Below the pieces are notes generated by a model. The model had not been told where the DNA came from, searched no databases, and saw only the letters and a list, made by a program, of their open reading frames with translations. Position numbers and translations under genes: made by a program. From Antrihabitans stalagmiti (GTDB taxonomy: Bacteria; Actinomycetota; Actinomycetes; Mycobacteriales; Mycobacteriaceae), in the NCBI RefSeq assembly GCF_016482825.1, contig NZ_JAEMNV010000009.1, positions 124,001 to 188,000 of the forward strand: a stretch of DNA of 64,000 nucleotides, written 5' to 3'. Below are positions 53,277 to 60,894 of this stretch, in pieces. The stretch's first letter is position 1, and the number at the start of each line of letters is the position of its first letter.

Positions 53277-54241
53277 CAAAGCCTCGTCTCAGCTCGATCG
53301 TGTCACTCGGATCGATCCTCGTCGTCGCCGTTGTTGCCATCACCTATCTGCTTTTCGGTGTCGCCCGGGTCGACTGGTTCAAGCACTCGACCTCGGCGGT
53401 CATGTTGATACCCGACTCGGCAAATCTGGTGCCGCGCTCGCCTATTCTTTTGTCCGGCATACGCGTTGGCCAGGTGACTGCGGTGACGAACACAGTCGAC
53501 GGGGTCGAGGTTCGCTTCGACATCGACGAGGGCAGGAAGATTCCGATCGACAGCCGAGTGGCGATCGAAGCACTGTCGGCGCTCAGTGAGCCCTACGTCG
53601 AATTCCGCCCCAACACGGCCGGCGGGCCGTTTATAGGCGACGGGCAGCTGGTGAACAGTCTTTCTGTCGCGACGCCGAGGTCCATGCCCGAGGTCGCTCG
53701 CACCATCACGACCCTGCTGCAGCAGCTCGATCCCGCCGCCATCGCGTCCATCATCGACACGTTCGACCAGGCGTTGGACGGTACGGAATCGGTACTGCCC
53801 GAACTCACTCACGCATCCGATCTCCTCGCCGCCACGCTCTTGTCCCGCGCGCCACAGATCCGCGCGATGCTCGACAACGCGCAAGTTCCTGGACCCGACG
53901 TCGCTGTCGCCGGAACCAACATGGCCGACGCAGGGCCACAGTTCGCCGAATTCGGTGACAAGGTCGGGGAGGTCGTCGACTCACTCGAGGTGCTGCTCGA
54001 CGCCCGACCTGTGCCCGACGCATACACGACCGGCACTGGACTGATTCCGTTCCTCCACGAACTCGACGCCTATCTCGAGGAAGTTGGCCCCGACCTGGTT
54101 GCCCTCTACCCGATCATCGGTCCCCTGCTTGCAAAGGCCGGCGACGCGACGCAGGGAATCGATCTGTCCGCCTTGATATCTGCAGCCCTTGCCTCCGTCA
54201 GCCCCTCTGGCGCAGTCGAACTGCAGGTCACCGTCAACTAG
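53273..54241 (+). CDS. Mce protein F
   Basis: A 322-residue Mce-family protein: N-terminal helix about 8-28, MCE domain (DSANLVPRSPILLSGIRVGQVTAV). The start is ATG 53273 from the ATGA overlap with mceE. Last Mce subunit; a hydrolase gene follows after 26 bases. Confidence 0.92.
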   Translation: MTKPRLSSIVSLGSILVVAVVAITYLLFGVARVDWFKHSTSAVMLIPDSANLVPRSPILLSGIRVGQVTAVTNTVDGVEVRFDIDEGRKIPIDSRVAIEALSALSEPYVEFRPNTAGGPFIGDGQLVNSLSVATPRSMPEVARTITTLLQQLDPAAIASIIDTFDQALDGTESVLPELTHASDLLAATLLSRAPQIRAMLDNAQVPGPDVAVAGTNMADAGPQFAEFGDKVGEVVDSLEVLLDARPVPDAYTTGTGLIPFLHELDAYLEEVGPDLVALYPIIGPLLAKAGDATQGIDLSALISAALASVSPSGAVELQVTVN

Positions 54242-54267
54242 CTCCACCAAAGCCTCAGGAGGCAACG

Positions 54268-55152
54268 ATGACTACGCAATTCTTCAGCTACAACGGCAAC
54301 AAGGTCGCCTACACCCGTGAGGGACGTGGAAAGCCGATTCTGTTCTTGCACAACGGCGGAGCGTCCAAAGAGATTTGGACTCGGCAAGTCGACGCGCTTC
54401 GCGATCGCTACGAGGTGATCTGCCTCGACCATCTCGGCTTCGGCGAATCGGACATGCCGGAGTCGGGATACACACTCGATAAATACGTCGACCTGTTGTC
54501 GGCCTTCATCGATCACTTGCAGACCGACAAAATATCGGTCGCGGCCAACTGCATGGGTAGTGCCATGACGTTGATACTCGCTGACCGCCGCCCCGAGATC
54601 TTCGAGGCACTCGTACTACTCAATCCGTTGTCGGAGCAGACGACGCGCGGAGGCGCAATCGGTTTGGCGTTACCGCTCGTGAAGCGATTCCCTCAGCTAT
54701 CGCTCGCTGCCAGTCGGCGAATTCGGATACCGGCACCTTTGACGAGGTTCATCATCGCAGCCCAGTACGGCCCACGCGGTTGGCGCAGAGGCCTGATCAC
54801 TCCGTTGCCCGGTGCTGCCGCCGCCGGCGCGGGCTGGGGCCGCAGAGGCAGACTGACGTCGATGGCAGAGATGTTCTCCGACCTCACGCTGTTCCGCGCC
54901 ATCGACCAACTTCGTCCGGGCGCAGACTTCCCACCGCTCGCTGTCGTCTGGGGAACGGCCAACCTCGGTCTATCCGCTCGCAAGGGGCGCGTTCTCAATC
55001 GGGCCCTGGAGCCGGATCGCGAAGAATTTCTACCTCGCTGCGGCCACCTCCCGATGATGGAGAACCCGGAGGCCGTCACCGCCATCATCGACGAGTTCGT
55101 CGGCGCGCCGCCCGCCCGTCGGGTAGGGGTCACACTGGTGGCCCCCGCCTGA
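54268..55152 (+). CDS. Alpha/beta hydrolase with Cys at the nucleophile position
   Basis: A 294-residue alpha/beta hydrolase. HNGG near 30 is the oxyanion loop and GHLPMMENPEAV has the catalytic His. The nucleophile elbow, normally GxSxG, reads ANCMGS, so Cys 95 takes the place of Ser, as in dienelactone hydrolase (GxCxG). It may act on a lactone or thioester. It shares the ribosome-binding site AGGAGGCAACG with the first yrbE gene and lies 26 bases after mceF, so it is probably the last gene of the mce operon. Confidence 0.85.
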   Translation: MTTQFFSYNGNKVAYTREGRGKPILFLHNGGASKEIWTRQVDALRDRYEVICLDHLGFGESDMPESGYTLDKYVDLLSAFIDHLQTDKISVAANCMGSAMTLILADRRPEIFEALVLLNPLSEQTTRGGAIGLALPLVKRFPQLSLAASRRIRIPAPLTRFIIAAQYGPRGWRRGLITPLPGAAAAGAGWGRRGRLTSMAEMFSDLTLFRAIDQLRPGADFPPLAVVWGTANLGLSARKGRVLNRALEPDREEFLPRCGHLPMMENPEAVTAIIDEFVGAPPARRVGVTLVAPA

Positions 55153-55218
55153 TGTTCCGCCGCTCGAGCGCGAAATCGCGTTGAATACCGCCTCCATCGG
55201 GATTGCATTGTTATTCGG

Positions 55219-55231
55219 ATAATAGTATTCT
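55219..55231. promoter_or_regulatory. Island operator site 3 (upstream of second SDR pair)
   Basis: ATAAT-AGT-ATTCT within ATTCGGATAATAGTATTC, 42 bases upstream of the SDR at 55274. One of five matches to the shared dyad; one base of the right half differs from perfect symmetry. Confidence 0.6.
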
Positions 55232-55273
55232 TTCAATGAAAATCAGCACCAAACACGACAAGGGAGTCGACGG

Positions 55274-56131
55274 ATGACCGTGACAGTGGTGACGGGTGCC
55301 GGTAGCGGCATCGGCCGAGCGACGGCGAGCCGCTTCGCTCGCAAAGGTTCGGCGGTAGTTGTGGCCGACATCAACGAGAAGACCGGCACCGAGACCGCCG
55401 ACCTCATCCGGAAGAACGGCGGCAACGCAATCTTTCGCCGACTCGATGTTGCGGACGTGGCGGACTGGGAAGACTTCACCGACTGGGTATGCGCCGAATT
55501 CGACGTGCCCGACGTCGTGGTCAACAACGCGGGCATTCTCATCGGCGGCGGATTCCTCGAGCAATCCGGGGACGACTGGCGTCGGATGATTGCGATCAAT
55601 CTGATGAGTCCGCTCATCGGCTCGCGACTATTTGTCGAGCGAATGGTCGACGCCGGTCGGCGCGGCCATATCGTGAACGTCGCCTCCGTCGGCGCGTTTC
55701 TGCCGACTTCGGTGGCCCCGTCCTACGTCACCGCGAAAGCTGGAGTCTGGCTGGGGACACAGGCGCTACGGCAGGAGTTCGGTAGCAAGGGCATCGGCGT
55801 CAGCGCCATCTGCCCCGGACTCATCCGAACCAGTCTGGCGGCCAACGGAACTCGGGCGGGTGTCGACGAATCCGAAAGTTCCGCGTGGTCCGCGAGGCTT
55901 GCCGCCGGCCACCGCATCATCGGCCGCTCCCCCGACCGTGTGGCGTCGGCGATCGAGCGTGCGGTCCGCTGGAACCTGTCGACCGTCCCGGTCGGCACCG
56001 AGGCGTGGGCGGGCTACTACCTGTCTCGGCTCTCACCATCAGCAGTCCGGGGTCTCAGCGGCCTGGCGTCGATGGATTTCGCAGATCGTGGAGTCTCGTT
56101 GTCCGGCAAAGTATTCGGAGGTGCTCGATGA
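55274..56131 (+). CDS. SDR, type A, copy 2
   Basis: A 285-residue SDR closely similar to the gene at 40472 and with the same length: VTGAGSGIG, NNAGILIGGGFLEQ, YVTAK. It has the shared leader CGACAAGGGAGTCGA. It heads the second SDR pair and overlaps the next gene by ATGA. Confidence 0.92.
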   Translation: MTVTVVTGAGSGIGRATASRFARKGSAVVVADINEKTGTETADLIRKNGGNAIFRRLDVADVADWEDFTDWVCAEFDVPDVVVNNAGILIGGGFLEQSGDDWRRMIAINLMSPLIGSRLFVERMVDAGRRGHIVNVASVGAFLPTSVAPSYVTAKAGVWLGTQALRQEFGSKGIGVSAICPGLIRTSLAANGTRAGVDESESSAWSARLAAGHRIIGRSPDRVASAIERAVRWNLSTVPVGTEAWAGYYLSRLSPSAVRGLSGLASMDFADRGVSLSGKVFGGAR

Positions 56132-56991
56132 AGACCGTGATCGTAACCGGCGGTGGCGCCGGCATCGGCCGGGAGACGGCAAAGCTGTTCGCACGCAAAG
56201 GTAGCCGGGTGATCGTCGCTGACATCGACGAGGCGGGCGCCGAGGAAACCGTTGCGGCGATCAAGTCCGCGGACGGTGAAGCTGTGCCCTACCGACTGGA
56301 CGTACGCAGCGAAGACCAGTGGGAAGACTTCGCAGGCTGGGTTCGCACGGTCTATGGCGGTGCGGATGTCCTGATCAACAATGCCGGCGTGATGGATCTC
56401 GGCGGCTTCGTCGAAACCACGATCCCGCAGTGGCAACGGATGATCGACATCAACCTGATGAGCGTCGTGTACGGCTCCAAGGTCTTCGCCAAGCAGATGA
56501 TCGACACCGGCGTACACGGCCACATCGTCAACATCTCCTCCGGCGCTGCATTTCTCCCCTCACAGCTCGAGCCCGCCTACGGCGTGGCGAAGATCGGCGT
56601 ACTGATGGCTACGCAGTCGCTGCGGGTCGAACTTCGCAAGCACAACATCGGTGTGACCGCGATCTGCCCGGGAGTCATCCGTACCAACCTGCTGGCCAAC
56701 GGTGAGCGGAACGGACTCACCGCTGAACAGCAGGCCGAATGGAAAGCCCAGATGGGCACCGTCCAAACGTCATTGGGCTTCGGCGGACCCGACAAGGTGG
56801 CCCGAGTCATCGAGCGATCCGTGCGAAACAACTGGGCGATCGTTCCGGTAAATCCGGAGGCTTGGCTCGGCTACGGGTTATTCCGGCTCTCGCCGACCCT
56901 GCTGCGCACGGTCGCGTCGGTTGCGTCCTACGGCCGGATCGACTCGCTGATCACCACCGCTCGGCCGCTGCTGGATCGTCTGACCAAGTGA
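56128..56991 (+). CDS. SDR, type B, copy 2
   Basis: A 287-residue SDR closely similar to the gene at 41326: VTGGGAGIG, NNAGVMDLGGF, NISSGAAF and YGVAK. The order A-B is the same in both copies, so the pair was duplicated as a unit. Confidence 0.92.
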   Translation: MKTVIVTGGGAGIGRETAKLFARKGSRVIVADIDEAGAEETVAAIKSADGEAVPYRLDVRSEDQWEDFAGWVRTVYGGADVLINNAGVMDLGGFVETTIPQWQRMIDINLMSVVYGSKVFAKQMIDTGVHGHIVNISSGAAFLPSQLEPAYGVAKIGVLMATQSLRVELRKHNIGVTAICPGVIRTNLLANGERNGLTAEQQAEWKAQMGTVQTSLGFGGPDKVARVIERSVRNNWAIVPVNPEAWLGYGLFRLSPTLLRTVASVASYGRIDSLITTARPLLDRLTK

Positions 56992-57076
56992 GGGGCGGGA
57001 TCGTTCCCATCCACGCGGAGGAGGCATCGGCGGCATCCAGCGTTCGGGTTCAGGTAGTCGGGGGCCGAGTAGGCGA

Positions 57077-58051
57077 ATGCAGATTCTGCACGCGATGTCC
57101 AGAGCATTCTTCCGACCGCTCGTGGGCGGGTACTTCGTCTTAGTCGAGCGCGGGCCCCTACGCGGAGATCGGGCGTTCCGGTTGGCGAACTTCGTCGATC
57201 TCCTTCTCGCGCCACTGCGTCCGCCACGCGGAACTCAACGCCGGGCGGTCCAGTTCGAGAAGTTCCGTGCCGAATGGTTGTGGCACCGCGAGGATCCCAG
57301 CCCCGACGCGGTCGGGCACGGCGCGATCCTGTACTTGCATGGCGGAGCGTTCGTGACCGGAGGGCTCAACAGCCATCGCAGACTTGCAGCACGCATCGCC
57401 CGCGCCGCCGGGGTAGCGCTCTTGAACGTGGATTACAGGCAACTGCCACACGCTCACTTTCTCGACAGCGTCGACGACGTGGTCACCGCCTACGAACATC
57501 TGCTCGAGCTCGGCTTCGCTCCGCGGAGGATCGTCTTCGCGGGGGATTCGGCCGGTGGCGGTCTGACGTTCGCCGCCGCACTCGCCGCCCGCGATCGCGG
57601 CCTGCCCACTCCGGCAGCGATCGCCGCCATCTCCCCCTTGGCCGACTTGGACTCCACCTTGCGCGCAGCGCATCCCAACGACCGGCGCGATGCAATGCTG
57701 TCGGCGCGTGGGCTTGGCGCGCTTGCCAGAGTTGGTTTCGCCCGCGGCGACGAACTCGATCCGCAGTGGTCGCCGGTCAGTGCGGAGTTCACCTGCATGC
57801 CCCCTGCATTGATCCAGGTCAGCGACTCCGAGGTGCTCCTGGTTGATGCAGAACTGCTGGCCGATCGCTACCGTGAGGCGAATGTTCCTCTGACGCTGCA
57901 GATTTGGGACAACGCGATCCACGTATTCCAGTTCGGAGCCGATCTACTCCCCGACGCACGCTCGGCGATCGCCGAGATCGGCCACTTCGTGCGGAGCGCA
58001 TTCGACGACGATATCCAGGACTTGCAATCGGTAGACGGGGAGCGGTCGTGA
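57077..58051 (+). CDS. HSL-family alpha/beta hydrolase (LipR-like), copy 2
   Basis: A 324-residue esterase, paralogue of the gene at 43730: HGGAFVTGG, GDSAGGG, DSEVLLVDAE and HVFQFGAD (the His is in NAIHVFQ). Unlike copy 1, it follows an SDR pair with no BVMO between. Start ATG 57077; ATG 57095 is also possible. It overlaps the methyltransferase gene by one base. Confidence 0.88.
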   Translation: MQILHAMSRAFFRPLVGGYFVLVERGPLRGDRAFRLANFVDLLLAPLRPPRGTQRRAVQFEKFRAEWLWHREDPSPDAVGHGAILYLHGGAFVTGGLNSHRRLAARIARAAGVALLNVDYRQLPHAHFLDSVDDVVTAYEHLLELGFAPRRIVFAGDSAGGGLTFAAALAARDRGLPTPAAIAAISPLADLDSTLRAAHPNDRRDAMLSARGLGALARVGFARGDELDPQWSPVSAEFTCMPPALIQVSDSEVLLVDAELLADRYREANVPLTLQIWDNAIHVFQFGADLLPDARSAIAEIGHFVRSAFDDDIQDLQSVDGERS

Positions 58052-58668
58052 TGGGTTTCTACGAAGATCGCATGCTCCCCCGGTTCGTCGATCTGGCCTG
58101 CGGTTCGTCGATGCTGGACTCGGTGCGCGAGCGAACGTGCGCGGGATTGTCCGGACGCGTGGTCGAAATCGGGTTCGGTTCAGGGCGAAATGTGCCCTTC
58201 TATCCGGCCTCGGTGACAGCAGTCAGCGCCGTCGAACCCGCCGACCTCGGTTGGGGTATGGCCGCCTCCCGGGTGGCCGCCTCGGCAGTGTCGATCGAGC
58301 GCGCAGGACTCGACGGACAATCGTTGCCCTTCGAAGACAGCATGTTCGATTCCGCGCTGTCGACGTGGACGCTGTGCACTATTCCGGATGTGATGGCAGC
58401 CCTCGCGGAGGTACGCCGCGTGTTGGTGCCCGGCGGCGCCCTTCATTTCGTCGAGCACGGGTTGGCGCCCGATGCAAAAGTGCAAAAGTGGCAGCACCGA
58501 TTCAATCCTCTCCAACAGGCCGTCGCGGGGGGCTGCCATCTGAATCGCGATATTCGCGGCTTGATCGAGGCGGCGGGATTCGAGATTCGGGATATCGAGC
58601 GCTTCTACGAAAAGCCTGTGCCGAAGACCTGGGGAGCAATGTCGCTGGGTGTCGCTATCGCACCGTGA
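58051..58668 (+). CDS. Class I SAM-dependent methyltransferase
   Basis: A 205-residue UbiE/type 11-like methyltransferase. Motif I is VVEIGFGSGRNVPFYP near residue 37; DSALSTWTLCTIPD and VLVPGGALHFVEHG follow as motifs IV and V. The acceptor is unknown; a carboxylate, phenol or lipid hydroxyl is possible. TGATG coupling with the esterase gene; GTG 58048 is a possible start. Confidence 0.87.
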   Translation: MGFYEDRMLPRFVDLACGSSMLDSVRERTCAGLSGRVVEIGFGSGRNVPFYPASVTAVSAVEPADLGWGMAASRVAASAVSIERAGLDGQSLPFEDSMFDSALSTWTLCTIPDVMAALAEVRRVLVPGGALHFVEHGLAPDAKVQKWQHRFNPLQQAVAGGCHLNRDIRGLIEAAGFEIRDIERFYEKPVPKTWGAMSLGVAIAP

Positions 58669-58749
58669 GTGCAGCGCAATCGGCCAGTCGGGCACAGTCG
58701 TATTCCGGCACACACAGTTTCATCTCCGACCGCACGGTTCCATATTCGG

Positions 58750-58762
58750 ATAATGTTATTCC
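58750..58762. promoter_or_regulatory. Island operator site 4 (upstream of adenylate cyclase)
   Basis: ATAAT-GTT-ATTCC within ATTCGGATAATGTTATTCC, 34 bases upstream of the cyclase GTG. It has the same ATTCGGATAAT left part as sites 3 and 5. Confidence 0.55.
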
Positions 58763-58795
58763 CTGGATAACACAGAACTGCTCCTCCAAACGAGG

Positions 58796-60400
58796 GTGTC
58801 CGACGATGCTTCTTCCGTATGCAGCGAACTCGTCGCGGGTGACCGAATAATGTCGCGTATAGCAGCTCTGTACGAAGTCGGCGGCGTCCGATTCGTGAAG
58901 CGTTCGCTGTTCGGTATCCAGGGTTTCGGCTTCGTAGTCACCATGTTCACCAGCTTTTTTGTTCTGCCGATGTACTTGCCGACCTCGCTGGGCGAGCGAG
59001 TGTTTCTCGCTGTCGGTGCCTTCGCGTCCGGTGCCTCTGAAGGAGTACTGGCGATCTGGTTGATGCGGCCCGCACTGAACCAGCTCGAAACGTGGAACCG
59101 AACCCGGGATCCATCGACCGCTCGCGCGACCTGGGACGTCGTCGCTCGGGCGCCGCTGCTCCCGGTGCGGTCGGTGGCGACCTATGGCCTGGTGACTGCG
59201 CTGGTAGTCGCATGGACCGTTGCGGCGCAATGGAAAATGGATCTGGATCGGGTGTCCGTCGCGGCGTTGTTCGTCGGCTCGGGACTCGTCTGGTTCTTCT
59301 GGATCGCGGTGCGCCTCTTCGCCGCCGAACGGTTGTTGCAACCCGCGCTCGCTCAGATCGGCATTGTGATGCTCGAGCACGACGCGCCTGTGTCGAGCGC
59401 CGTGCACGTCAGCCTGACCCGCCGTTTGCTCATCACTGTCACCGGCATCACGGTGGTTGCAGGAACTGTCGTGACCGGAATAGTCGGGGACCGCACCCCA
59501 CAATCGTTGCTCCTCGGGATCGCCGCGTCCATCGGGGTGACCATCGCGGTTACCAGCTGGCTCATGATTCCACTCGCCCGGTCGATCACCAGACCACTCT
59601 CCCAGCTACGCGCCGCTCTCACCAAAGTCGGACAAGGAGATCTCGACACCACGGTCGCGGAGGTTTCAGCAGACGAAATAGGTTCACTTGCAATGTCTTT
59701 CAATGCAATGGTCGTCGGATTGCGGGAGCGAGACCGCATTCGAGACACCTTCGGAGCCTACGTCGATCCGGCAGTCGCCGAGCACATCCTCACCCATGGC
59801 CACGCGATCATCGAGGGCGAGGACGTCGAGATCACCGCCCTCTTTCTCGACGTACGCGGGTTCACCGGTTACAGCGAAACCCACACAGCACGCGAAGTGG
59901 TCACGATGTTGAACCAACTGTTCGAACTTGTCGTTCCCGTGATCGCACGCCACGGCGGTCACGTCGACAAGTTCATCGGCGACGGTTTGCTCGCCGTGTT
60001 CGGCACCCCACAGCCATTGACCGACCACGCAAGCAGAGCATTAGACGCCGCTTGCGAAATCGCCGTAGTCGTTGGCGATCGTGAACCGCGAATTGGCATG
60101 GGGCTCAACTCCGGAACGGTCGTCGCGGGCACCCTGGGCGGGGCTGGGCGCTACGACTTCAGCGTGATCGGAGACGTCGTCAACGTCGCAGCGCGCGTAG
60201 AATCCGCCACTCGCCGGACCGGCGACACCATTCTCGTCAGCGAACACACGCGCACATTGCTCCCAGCCGCAGAAGCCTCCGCCCTGATTGCTCGACCCGC
60301 CGTACCCCTCAAAGGGCGAGCCGCGCCGGTAGCCCTCTATGCGCCCGGCACTGTGCGAAGCTCGCGGGTTGGCGACCACCGACCAGGGCAACGAGACTAG
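58796..60400 (+). CDS. HAMP-containing class III adenylate cyclase
   Basis: A 534-residue membrane cyclase: about six N-terminal helices (residues 40-260), HAMP (about 265-318) and a C-terminal class III catalytic domain. The two metal Asp are at about 350 (FLDVRGFTG) and 395 (IGDGLL). The purine-specifying Lys (DKFIGD) and Asp (VIGDVVN) and the Arg of AARVES are all present, so it should make cAMP. It resembles the mycobacterial Rv1318c/Rv3645 group, of which Rv3645 is tied to fatty-acid handling. GTG 58796 has a weak site; ATG 58850 is the alternative. Confidence 0.9.
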   Translation: MSDDASSVCSELVAGDRIMSRIAALYEVGGVRFVKRSLFGIQGFGFVVTMFTSFFVLPMYLPTSLGERVFLAVGAFASGASEGVLAIWLMRPALNQLETWNRTRDPSTARATWDVVARAPLLPVRSVATYGLVTALVVAWTVAAQWKMDLDRVSVAALFVGSGLVWFFWIAVRLFAAERLLQPALAQIGIVMLEHDAPVSSAVHVSLTRRLLITVTGITVVAGTVVTGIVGDRTPQSLLLGIAASIGVTIAVTSWLMIPLARSITRPLSQLRAALTKVGQGDLDTTVAEVSADEIGSLAMSFNAMVVGLRERDRIRDTFGAYVDPAVAEHILTHGHAIIEGEDVEITALFLDVRGFTGYSETHTAREVVTMLNQLFELVVPVIARHGGHVDKFIGDGLLAVFGTPQPLTDHASRALDAACEIAVVVGDREPRIGMGLNSGTVVAGTLGGAGRYDFSVIGDVVNVAARVESATRRTGDTILVSEHTRTLLPAAEASALIARPAVPLKGRAAPVALYAPGTVRSSRVGDHRPGQRD

Positions 60401-60564
60401 TGGGCCGCAACCATCGCCTTGCGTCGCGCAGCCGACACTTCCCTTCGGCGAAAGTCGAGGCCATCGGCATCGTGCATCAACAGCAGCGACAACAGCGACA
60501 ACAGCGACAGCGCCAGCAAGCCGACGAATGCCGTTGCAACCGGCTCGATATTCAGAATGAACAT
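60397..60564 (-). CDS. Small single-helix membrane protein
   Basis: A 55-residue protein from ATG 60564: one hydrophobic helix (about 8-31, VATAFVGLLALSLLSLLSLL) then a charged tail (FRRREVSAARRK). GGAGGAG lies 9 bases upstream, which supports it as a real small gene. Its helix is partly encoded by a 9-bp tandem repeat. It converges on the cyclase gene, overlapping its 3' end by 4 bases. Confidence 0.5.
   Translation of the reverse strand: MFILNIEPVATAFVGLLALSLLSLLSLLLMHDADGLDFRRREVSAARRKAMVAAH
60484..60513. repeat. 9-bp tandem repeat, about 3 copies
   Basis: The plus-strand unit GCGACAACA recurs about three times within 60484-60513. It encodes the SLL-SLL-SLL part of the small membrane protein's helix. 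A slippage-prone tract. Confidence 0.7.
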
Positions 60565-60791
60565 GTGATCGGACTCCTCCGTGGGAACCAACTCGGATAG
60601 CTGCCCGGGCTCGAAGTCTGGGCGATCCCACAACCCTAGATCCGATAGGTATCCGAATACCATCAGTCTTCCGAACGAGTGGCGATGAACTCGCCATTCG
60701 CCGATTGACGCGTACGTCACACCTCCACCACAGAGCCACGGCCGACCCGATCTCCAAATCTGTCCTCAATCAGGATTGTCTTGATATTCGG

Positions 60792-60804
60792 ATAATGCTA
60801 TTCT
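60792..60804. promoter_or_regulatory. Island operator site 5 (upstream of BVMO)
   Basis: ATAAT-GCT-ATTCT within ATTCGGATAATGCTATTCT, 39 bases upstream of the leader ORF. The whole 16-base ATTCGGATAAT-N2-TATTC block matches site 3. Confidence 0.6.
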
Positions 60805-60843
60805 TTGAATCGAAAGTTCTCGCTACGACAAGGGAGTCGAACG

Positions 60844-60894
60844 ATGATTCATCCGACATGGTCAACAGCTCGCATCCGGCGGTGTGGAGGATGA
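60844..60894 (+). CDS. 16-codon leader ORF before the BVMO gene
   Basis: ATG 60844 sits at the position where the shared leader CGACAAGGGAGTCGA puts the start codon in the two SDR operons. It opens a short frame (MIHPTWSTARIRRCGG) that ends in TGA overlapping the BVMO ATG (ATGA). The BVMO start itself has GGAGG directly against the ATG, too close for good initiation. Translation may thus start at the leader ORF and be handed on. A base error or a frameshift in this stretch is the alternative. Confidence 0.4.
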   Translation: MIHPTWSTARIRRCGG

